Assembly (NCBI RefSeq): GCF_008728515.1 | Contig: NC_044986.1 | Span: 61,989,159 to 62,053,158 of the forward strand | Direction of reading: 5' to 3' | Source of the DNA: Papio anubis | Taxonomy: Eukaryota > Chordata > Mammalia > Primates > Cercopithecidae | DNA length: 64,000 bases | Part shown: piece by piece, positions 55,595 through 64,000 of the stretch | Layout of the letters: each line of letters starts with the position of its first letter | How positions within the stretch are numbered: the first letter of the stretch is position 1 | Made by a program: the position numbers and the translations under genes | Notes under the pieces: generated by a model | The model's database searches: none | What the model saw: only the letters and a program-made list of their open reading frames with translations | Told to the model about the DNA's origin: nothing

Positions 55595-55660
55595 ACCATC
55601 ATTGTATCCTAGTGCACCACTCAGTGCCTGGCACATAGTCTGAACCTAATAAATATATAT
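55595..55660 (+). repeat. L2 3' end
   Basis: atcattgtatcctagtgcaccactcagtgcctggcacatagtctgaacctaataaatatat matches the L2 terminus (ttgtatccccagtgcc...gcctggcacatagtagg...caataaatatt). Confidence 0.85.
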
Positions 55661-55856
55661 ATTTTTAATTACTGGGCACAGCAGATGTCATCTAAAAATC
55701 TCATTTTATCTCATTTCTAGCAAGAAGTTCATGAATAGTTTTTAAAGATCTGTAGGTAGAATCTTTGTTCCATGAAAATAGAATGTAAGCTATAGCCTTA
55801 GTCTTCTAGATATTTACACTCAGATTAGAGCATAAGACTTAAAATGGAAAAACAAT

Positions 55857-56149
55857 TATTTATTTATTATTATTATTTTTGAGATGGAGTCTCAGTCAAC
55901 CAGCCTGGCACAATCTTGGCTCACTGCAACCTCTGCCTCCCCGGTTCAAGCTATTCTCCTGCCTCAGCCTCCCAAGTAGCTGGGATTACAGGTGCATGCC
56001 ACCACACCTGGCTAATTTATGTATTTTTAGTAGAGACTGGGTCTTGCCATGTTGGCTAGGCAGGTCTTAAACTCTTGACCTCAGGTGTTCCGCCTGCCTT
56101 GGCCTCCCAAAGTGCCGGGATAACAGGTGTGAGCCACCGCATCCAGCTG
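55857..56149 (-). mobile_element. AluS, antisense, small internal loss
   Basis: (TTA)n tail, gagatggagtctcagtcaacc to gccaccgcatccagc. About 18 bp are missing in the first part (ggcgcccaggctggagtgcag-like block shortened). TSD-like atggaaaaaca / atggaagaaaaaca near 55,843 and 56,151. Confidence 0.94.
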
Positions 56150-56290
56150 GATGGAAGAAAAACATACACAGAAAAAATGAGACACTGAGACACTGATGTA
56201 AATACTTGGAAGAATATAGTAAGCATCGTAACACATACATATGTATGATATGTGATTTAAATTAATGGCAGATAGAGGATGACAATGATT

Positions 56291-56590
56291 TGGCCAGGCG
56301 CGGTGGCTCATGCCTATAATCCCAGCATTTTGGGAGGCTGAGGTGGGTGGATCACCCAAAGTCAGGAATTCGAGACCAGCCTGGCCAACACGGTAAAACC
56401 CCGTCTCTACTAAAAATAGAAAAATTAGCTGGGTGTAGTGGCATGTGCCTATAATCCCAGCTACACAGGAAGCTTTGATAGGAGAATCACCTGAACTCAG
56501 GAGGCAAAAGTTGCAGTGAGCTGAAAACACACCACTGCACTCTAGCTTGGGCGACAGCAAGACTCCGTCTCAAAAAGAAATAAATAAAAT
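56291..56590 (+). mobile_element. AluS, full length
   Basis: Starts ggccaggcgcggtggctcatgcc, with gcctggccaacacggtaaaacc, and ends in an AATA-type tail. It is inverted relative to the Alu ending 141 bp to its left. Confidence 0.95.
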
Positions 56591-58718
56591 AAATTAAAGG
56601 GGTAGATTTTACCTGGGTCATAAGTAGTATATGAAAATATTACTTTAAAATATCATAATAATCAGTTTTAAGCTTCCTTGTCAACAACCTGTTTCTATCG
56701 CATCCATCCTGAGCATTAAAGGCTCAAAAGTAATTATTGCTATAGGAGAAAGACAAAGAGAAAGAATCAATGTCCATATTAGACTTTCAAAGCAAGATGC
56801 ATAAAACACAACTCCATTTCAGAAACTAAAGTTGAGAAAGACAAAGATTATGTAGATGAAATTTTGTTATTGTTGTTCTTATGTTTTTGTTTTGTCGCTG
56901 TTGTTGTTTTATAGCTCAAAAGGCAATATTCCAAAGGAAAATGCTAATTGGTAACAAGAGACTGAATAGAGGAAAAGAGATGAGGAAGAACTTCCAGGAA
57001 AGCATTAAGATTGCCCTGGTGCAGGGAAATGGAGGGGGTCTGATAGACGTGCTGGAGTGGAACATGGAGAAGTAGAGAGCATCTATGAACCACCCAGCCT
57101 CCGCCTGAGTGAATGGCATCTGTGCCAAGCACCAGGGACAGGCACGAGAGCCAAGCCATCGCTCTAGGACAAACTGAGCTCACTGGGAACCATAGCAGGA
57201 ATCTCTGAGGAAGAGGTTTACTATCATCTGCCATTCTCATTGCTGTTCAAAGAAGGTATTCTATACACAATTTTGTTAGTACTTATCATTTCAATTTCAG
57301 TAACCTTTCCCTGTACCAAGAGCCTTGTAAGCCAGTCTGGACTCTCCTGTGTGATAATTTCACTTAAATAAGGAACTGAGTGCAAGATATCCAGAGGGAG
57401 AAATTGTGGTTAAAAAGGAAAAGGGTGGCCTATCAACTCTATCACCTCTGCTTTACTACTTAATCAGTTGTGTTCATTATTCAGAATAAGCTTTAATTTT
57501 CTGTTAGGTTAAATTTGTTAGAACCATTCCCATCCTCGGATGGGACAATGACAAACAAAAACCATCTCCAATGTGTAGCTATATAACCTCTATGTATCAT
57601 AGCAATATGATATGCTGAGAAAAATTGAGTATCTTCTCTCAACTTCTTCCTGTCCACTCAAAATTTAAAAACATGTAAGGGTTCAAGAGTTCGACTAGAT
57701 AATGTATTAATATGATTTACTGATGTTTTGAAGAACATATATTAATGTAGGTTTCATTAATAAGAAATAAGTTATTATATACTTAATAACCTAGCAAAGT
57801 GTTTGTCATTTAGTATCAGTCAATGCTAGTTACAACTCCTCTCCCATTTCCCAACAAAGACATGGAGAGGAAATAAGCCAATGCAATAAAGGAAATCCTA
57901 ATCAAAGGTTAGGTTATTTGGGAAAGAGAAAGAGAGCAGATGTCAAAAGATTTCCCTCCTTAGCAAAATTGGTTCACCTGCAATGCAACCAATCTTTTTA
58001 TTTGGACCTTCTTCATAATCTACACTGGGCCAGACTGACTGGGCTGCCATGCGTTAACTGTAGAAACAGATGAAAGAAATAAATTGTGTGTACCATGGTC
58101 TGTTTGTTTCATATGCTTAGGAATCAGCTGCTCTTCCAGGGAACAACCCATCTAGAATAAAAACAAATGTTATGCTTTAAGTGGAATTCATCTAAGAAGT
58201 GCCATTTCCCCAATGGCACATCATAAACAGGTGGCACTCATTTTCCATTACCCTTCAGAAGTCACCAAAAACATCATAACATTTCAATTGAGCTGTAGTT
58301 GAGAATAAATGTCCATTTTATTATCTCTTTAAGCATTAGTGGATGAGCAAGGAGAGGAAAATTTAACTGTCTGCTCTTTTCTTTTTATAGCCTCTGACAG
58401 AAGTAGAACCCCAACCACTGACGGACAGTGGCACAAAGGGGCACTAAAGTTATATTAGGAATGTTTGCATCTTATTATTCAGGCTCCATCTCGAGCAGAT
58501 GGCTCAGCGTCTTCAAAAGGGATTTAGAGCATTACAGAGCAGGATGGCAGTGCAGCAGCCCAGGTAAAGGAAGATCTGTGAGAAGTCCGAGTCACACAAG
58601 CTCTGTGAAGGACAAAAGTCTACTCAAGTGTTATTCATAATTATTCAATGTGCTTGGCTAAAGTAATGGTTCTATCATCGGGATTGTTCTAGAGAGTCAT
58701 GGATAACATACATAATTT
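56591..58718. other. Unassigned sequence
   Basis: About 2.1 kb with no recognised gene or repeat. 56,881-57,075 has a 64-codon frame without known domains. The DNA around 57,000-57,240 has fewer A/T runs than its surroundings. Confidence 0.5.
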
Positions 58719-58730
58719 AAAGATGAATTA

Positions 58731-58926
58731 TAACCCCATCTCTACTAAAAAAAAAAATACAAAAATTAGCTGGACATAGGGGTGGGCTTCTATAATCCCA
58801 GCTAGTTCAGAGGCTGAGACAGGAGAATTGCTTGAACCCGGGAGGCAGAGGTTGCAGTGAGCCAAGACCGTGCTATTGCACTGCAGCCTGGCCAAGAAGA
58901 GCAAAATTCGGTCTCAAAAAAAAAAA
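58731..58926 (+). mobile_element. Alu, 5'-truncated
   Basis: Starts at ccccatctctactaaaa, inside the left monomer, and ends in A13. The TSD aaagatgaatta lies at 58,719-58,730 and 58,927-58,938. Confidence 0.95.
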
Positions 58927-58954
58927 AAAGATGAATTAGAATTAGAGGACAATC

Positions 58955-59269
58955 TTCTTTTTTTGTTTTTGTTTTGTTTTGTTTTGTTTTTGAGACAGAT
59001 CCTTGCTCTGTTGCCAGGCTGGAGTGCAATGGCACAATCTCGGCTCACTGCAACCTCCGCCTCCCAGGTTCAAGCGATTCCCCTGCCTCAGCCTCCCGAG
59101 TAGCTGGGACTGCAGGTGCACACCACCATGCCTGGCTAATTTTTTGTATTTTCGTAGAGACAAGGTTTCACCATGTTGGCCAAGATGGTCTCGATCTCCT
59201 GACCTCGTGATCCACCTGCCTCGGCCTCCCAAAGTGTTGGGATTACAGGCGTGAGTCACCGCACCTGGC
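58955..59269 (-). mobile_element. AluSc/Y-like, antisense
   Basis: (GTTTT)n tail then gagacagatccttgctctgttgcc to caccgcacctggc, with gatctcctgacctcgtgatcc. It is inverted relative to the Alu ending about 28 bp to its left, tail to tail. Confidence 0.95.
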
Positions 59270-60984
59270 TAGACAACAGTCTTTAGCCTACTGCATGGGT
59301 GACGGATGCCTTTGCCAGAGTCTAGTACTCTCAATAATGGTTCAGAGGCAGTGGTAGTAGTAATGAGAGCAGACTAGGGAAAATCCAGACATCATTTTTC
59401 TCATCACCACTTCCCATTAATCACTTCATGTTCATTAGGAAAAAAAAAATTAAAAAGAAAAAAAAGAAAAAGAAAACCTTAGCATCTCGCCAGGCCCCTT
59501 ATTCTGCGGAATTATGCTCAGTTACAGGCCTTTAACAGATAGATTGGCTGCTAATATTTGAAAAAGTCTCAAGCCCAATTTAAGACATTTGGAGTTTATC
59601 TTACAGGAATGTCCTTTAAAAATGTTATAATCCTGAACATTTGCTATATTCTAGTACTACTGAAGCCTGTCACCTCTGTGGGTTCTGTTTTAGTACATAT
59701 TGGTTATGATCACTATATACTGGATGTGTTTCTGTTTTTTCATCTAAATGTGAAAGATTAAAAATACTACACACTCCTATTGCGATTGCTACTGCTAAAT
59801 GGCTTTATTCACATAAGTACTTAGCAGAGTGACAGACCTATAAAAATGCTATTGCTATTATTATTACTAACTATTAAAAACATTCTATGCTTCTACAAAA
59901 GATGCCTTTTTAACAGTCAGTAATTTTATTCCTGGTGTCAATCGGAGTCCTAATTAAAGTTAGCCAATCATTTATGAATGGTGTGTTGTCCCTGTGGATA
60001 TTTTAAAAATTAATATGCTAATCCTATTTGTGCATTTTTAAGATTCTATGTGTTTTTCCAATATGGTTAGAGTTTTATAATGCAATGTTGCAATTGTACT
60101 CTATGGCTTAGAAAAACCTCCAAGGATATCTAAGCGATGTGTATCTATGTTTGTGTGCATGTGATAGTTTTTATGTCCAATGTAGAATTTTAAAAGCATC
60201 TCTTCCAGGAGAGGATAAAAATAAATGAAAACACAACCATAGTTAGTAGACTTGGCTAAAGAGAAATATGGTCAGAAATGGAGTTTTGTGATCTACCCCT
60301 CCCAATGCAGGCCATCATGGAGTATACAAATCACTTTGATTTCACTGGTGAAGACCTGAAGCAGCTTTGTGAAAGATGGCACCTATGAACCCCATGTATG
60401 GTGTGAATCAAAGCAAAGCCTCAGGGTGACCTAACCATCCTCCTTCCCTCTTTCATCTCACAGGTATGCTCTCTGCGAAGACAGGAGTAACACTGCAAAG
60501 AGATGCAAAGAGAGGAGTATGGTTCTCAGGAAAAAAGGAGACCAAAAGTAAGGGTAAATATTTACCTTCAACATTATACAGCAAAGGCAACACAGTGTAA
60601 GAGACCCACTGGTAGCTAGGAAAAAGGAACCATCTATTCACTCATTATGTGTTGATGGCCTATTTCTTGCTGATGTCTCCAGTTTCGAGTGGATGCAATA
60701 TATGCCAATTTCGATTCTAAAGCGTAATAGTGCTTTGAAATGTATTCAGACTTATACGAAATTGAGATAAAGTGTTTCCTTTATTCATCTCCTTCTCTTC
60801 TTTGTCTTCCTTTTCATCCACATATTTAACTTAGGCTCTAATTCACCAAATCTAACTCAATTTCTGCCCTTCAAATTAGAGCAGAGTCAGGGAAGTGTCT
60901 GGAGTGAAATATTCATCATAGAAATAAAACAACGTTTAATTTATTTTATATTTCATGTCATCAAATATGCTTTCAATAGATGTT
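59270..60984. other. Unassigned sequence
   Basis: About 1.7 kb. No recognised gene or repeat, except an A-rich patch at 59,440-59,477 and a weak MIR-like end near 59,805-59,875 (cataagtacttagcagagtgacag). Confidence 0.5.
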
Positions 60985-61329
60985 ACTTTTTGTATTCAAA
61001 AATTATATATTAAACTGCACATATTTAATAACTGTAATAACTATATTTTATATAGGATATAGTGTGACATTTTGATACATGTATACAATGTATACAGATC
61101 AAATCAGAGTAATTAGCAAATCCATCACCTCAGACACTTGCCATTTCTTTGTGTTGGGAACATTAAAAATCCTTTCTTCCAGGTATTTGAAAATATACAA
61201 TAAATTGTTAACTAGTCACCCTTCAATCTATAGAACACTATAAATCATTCTTTCTATCTGGATGTAATTTTGTATCTATTAAGCAATCTCTCCGGATTTC
61301 TTTCCCCTTCTCAGCTTTTAGTAACTACT

Positions 61330-61655
61330 GTTTGTTTGTTTGTTTGTTTGTTTGTTTGTTTGTTTGTTTTGAGATGGAGTCTCACTCTGTCGCCCAGCCT
61401 GGAGTACAGTGGTGCGATCTTGGCTCACGGCAACCTCTGCCTTCCGAGTTCAAGAGATTCTCCTGCCTTAGCCTCCCGAGTAACAGGGATTACAGGCGCC
61501 CACCACCACACCTGGCTAATTTTTGTATTTTTAGTAGAGATGGGGTTTTGCCATGTTGACCAGGCTGATCTCGAACTCCTGACCTCAGGTGATCCACCCA
61601 CCTCAGCCTCCCAAAGTGCTGGGATTACAGGCATAAGCCACTGTGCCCAGCCAGT
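61330..61655 (-). mobile_element. AluSx, antisense, with (GTTT)n tail
   Basis: (GTTT)n at 61,330-61,370, then gagatggagtctcactctgtc to cactgtgcccagcc. The TSD ttttagtaactact / ttttagtaactgct lies at 61,316-61,329 and 61,656-61,669. Both sides are L1 3'UTR. Confidence 0.96.
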
Positions 61656-61699
61656 TTTTAGTAACTGCTATTTTCTCTATTAATATTTCTATGAGATCA

Positions 61700-64000
61700 A
61701 TTTTTTTTAGCTTCCACATATGAGTGGAAACATGCAGTATTTCTTTTTCGTGTCAGGGTTTTTTCACTTAACATAATGTTCTCTAAGTTTATGCATGTTG
61801 CTGCAAATGACACAACGTCCTTCTATTTATGGCTAAACAGTAATAATTGTGTACATATACCACATTTTCTTTAACTGTGAGTCTGTTGATGAACATTTAA
61901 AGTGATTCCATATCTTGGCTATTGTGAATAGTGCTTCAATAATCACAGGAGTACAGATATCTCTTTAACACACTGATTTCCTTTCCTTTGAATATATAAC
62001 CAGAAGTGGGATTGATGGATCATGTAGTAGTCAGTTTTTAGTTTTTTGAGGAACCTGCATACCATTTTCCATAATGGTTGTACTAATTTACATTCCCAAC
62101 AACAGTGTGTAAGATTTCCCTTTCTCAGCATCCCTGCCGGCATTTGTTCTTCTTAATTTTTTGGATAATAGATTCATCCTATCTGGGGTGAGATGATATC
62201 TCATTGTGGTTTTCATTTGCATTTCCCTGACGATTAGTGATTTAAGAATTTTTTTAGATGCCTTTTGCTCATTTGCATGTCTTCTTTTGAGAGATCTCTA
62301 TTCAAATCATTTGCCCATTTTTAAATCGAATTATTTAATCATATTTGCTGCTGAGTTACTTGATTTACTTGTACATTCTGGATAGTAATCCTCTATCAGA
62401 TAGATAATTTGCAAATATTTCCTCCTATTCCATGGATTATCTCTTCTCTCTTTTTGTTGTTTCTCTTGCTGCTCAAAAGCTTTTTAGTTTGATAAAGTCA
62501 CAGATACTTTTGCTGTTCCTGTCTTTGTTATTGAACTCTTATTTAAAAAATCTTTGCCCGCACCAATGTCCTGACATATTTCCCCTATATTTTCTTCTAG
62601 TAGTTTTATAGTTTTGGATATTCTTTTGGAATTTAATCCATTTTGAAATAATATTTGTGTGTGGTGAGAGATAGGGGTCTAGTTTCATTCTCCTGCATAT
62701 GGATATCCAGTTTTCCCAACAACATTTATTAAGGAGACTCTTCTTTCCCCAATGTGTGTTCTTGGTAACTTTGTTGAAAATCAGTTGGCTATAAATTTGT
62801 GGATTTACTTCTGAGTTCTCTATTCTGTTTCAGTGTTCTGTGTGTCTACTTTTATGCCAATAACACACTGTTTGGTTACTACAGCTTTGTAGTATATTAC
62901 AAGTCAGGTGGCGTGACACCAACAACTCTGTTTTTTGTGCTTAGGGTTGCTCTGGTATATTCAGGGTCTTTTGTAGTCCTATATGAATTTTAGGATTTTT
63001 TTTTCTATTACTGTGGAAAATGTCATTGGTATTTTGATAGAGATTGAATCTGTAGATTGCGTGGACATTTTCATAATATAATTCTGTCAATCTATCAACA
63101 AGGGATATCTTCATTTTTTTGTCTCCTCTTCAATTTCTTTCACCAATGTTTTATAGTTTTCATTGTAGAGATTTTTCAACTCTTTTGTCAAGTGACTCTT
63201 AGGTATTTTTTGTAGTTGGTTTGTAGTTATTGTAAATGGGATTACTTTCTTGCAATTTTTTTTAGGTTGTCCACTATTAGTGTTTAGAAATGCTAACAAT
63301 TTTGGTATGTTGATTTGGTATCCAGCAACTTTACTGAATTTGGTTATTAGTTCTAAGAGATTTTGGTGAAGTATACATTTTTCTGTATATAAGGTCATTT
63401 TATCTGTAAACAGGAATAAGTTTACTTATTCCATTTCGATTTGGTTGCCCTTTATTTCTTTCTCTTGCCTATTTGCTCTGGATAGAATTTCTGATACTAC
63501 AATGAGAGTGGTGAGAGTGGGCCTCCTTGTCTTCTAGTTCTCACAGGAAAAGCTTTCAGCTTCTCACTATTCAATATGATGTTTGCTGTGGGTTTGCCAT
63601 TTATGGTCTTTATTATGCTAAGGTGCACTCCATTTATGCCTAATTTGTAGAGTTTTTGTCATCAAGGAGTGTTGAATTTTATCAAATGTATTTTTCTATA
63701 TCTATTGAAATGACTATAAAATTGTTGCCCTTCATTCTGTCTGTTGATTTGTGTATGTTAAACTATCCTTACATCCCAGGCATAAACCCCGGTTGATCAC
63801 GTGGTATGATTTTTTGGATGTGCTGTTCGATTTGGTTTGCTAGTACTTTGTTGAGAATTTTAGCATGTGTGTTCATCTGGCATACTGACCTGTGGTTCTC
63901 TTTTTTGGTTGTGTTCTTGCCTGGTTTTGGTATCAGTGTAACGCTGGTCTTATTATAATAAGTTTAGATTTCCTGTCCTTCAAATCTTTAAAATAGTTTG
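61700..64000 (-). pseudogene. L1 ORF2 remnant, antisense, partial
   Basis: Minus-strand pieces keep L1 ORF2 motifs. The block 63,111-63,398 contains NLLELITKFSKVAGYQINI and LKNLYNENYKTLVKEIEEE-like text that follows the reverse transcriptase active site. The cysteine-rich tail is visible at 61,943-62,143 (MLRKGNLTHCCWECKLVQPL). Frames are interrupted many times. The reverse transcriptase core lies at about 63,400-64,000 and beyond. Confidence 0.9.

Larger units (their letters stand above)
60985..64000 (-). mobile_element. Antisense L1 (L1PB/L1MA type), runs off the right edge
   Basis: From left to right: the reversed 3'UTR (gacattttgatacatgtatacaatg, gagtaattagcaaatccatcacctcag, ttctttgtgttgggaacatt), an inserted Alu, then reversed 3'UTR/ORF2. 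Clear ORF2 text includes cttggctattgtgaatagtgc, gaggaacctgcataccattttcc and gtctcctcttcaatttctttcacc. The element continues past 64,000, so its 5' end is unknown. Confidence 0.92.

Noticed and set aside
56081..56560. 159-codon minus-strand frame
   Set aside because: Crosses the inverted Alu pair and has Alu-derived text only.
61270..61683. 137-codon open frame
   Set aside because: Same cause: antisense Alu with (GTTT)n tail inside an L1 3'UTR.
1..64000. Search for tRNA, 5S, U6, 7SK, Y RNA and similar small RNA genes or pseudogenes
   Set aside because: No diagnostic boxes or conserved openings were seen by eye. A tRNAscan/Infernal run would be needed to exclude diverged copies.
1..64000. A previously undescribed biological system
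   Set aside because: The window is built of known retrotransposon families and non-coding DNA. The unexplained pieces are short repeats or hairpins, not a gene system.

Overview
This window is a gene-poor, AT-rich primate nuclear segment made mostly of retrotransposon layers. I found no supportable host protein-coding gene, tRNA, rRNA, snRNA or CRISPR array. Every long open reading frame lies in an Alu, an L1 or an LTR.

Species: the antisense AluY at 13,964-14,274 carries changes I know from the Old World monkey AluYR lineage. On the + strand these read gtggccggatctcag, cgtctcggcc, caggcttgagcc and ggctagttttt. This points to a cercopithecid (macaque or baboon type) rather than a human or ape. 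It is a judgement from memory of subfamily consensus and was not computed.

Layout. 1-3.6 kb: AluY, then an ancient antisense L1/HAL1 5' region (ORF1 remnant and 5'UTR) split by an AluS. 3.9-7.4 kb: an MST LTR, a MIR and several Alus, including a tail-less AluY fused to an inverted Alu fragment. 7.55-13.63 kb: a nearly full-length L1PA with target-site duplications (TSDs) and broken ORF1 and ORF2. 13.96-26.96 kb: Alus, two antisense MST LTRs, MIR and L2 fragments, L1 3' ends, and an unexplained 78-bp direct repeat. 26.96-30.05 kb: mostly single-copy DNA with an L2. 30.07-32.62 kb: a 5'-truncated L1PB-type copy with a perfect 16-bp TSD. 34.5-41.5 kb: Alus, a MER1-type hAT transposon with an 8-bp TSD, an L2, an antisense L1M 3'UTR and an ERV-like LTR. 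43.6-49.2 kb: Alus and a possible ERV-derived block. 50.0-54.06 kb: a short L1 3' end and a long antisense L1M, interrupted by three Alu units. 55.6-59.3 kb: L2 fragment and two inverted Alu pairs. 61.0-64.0 kb: an antisense L1 running off the right edge, split by an Alu.

No set of genes works together here. No new biological system was found. The most unusual signals are the 78-bp direct repeat (19,198 and 21,272), a tiny retro-insertion of about 20 bp of unknown source plus a tail (4,901-4,943), three overlapping alternative hairpins at 21,085-21,124, and the rearranged Alu pair at 6,294-6,690. Element names come from recognition by eye. Subfamily names and the ends of old fragments are approximate.
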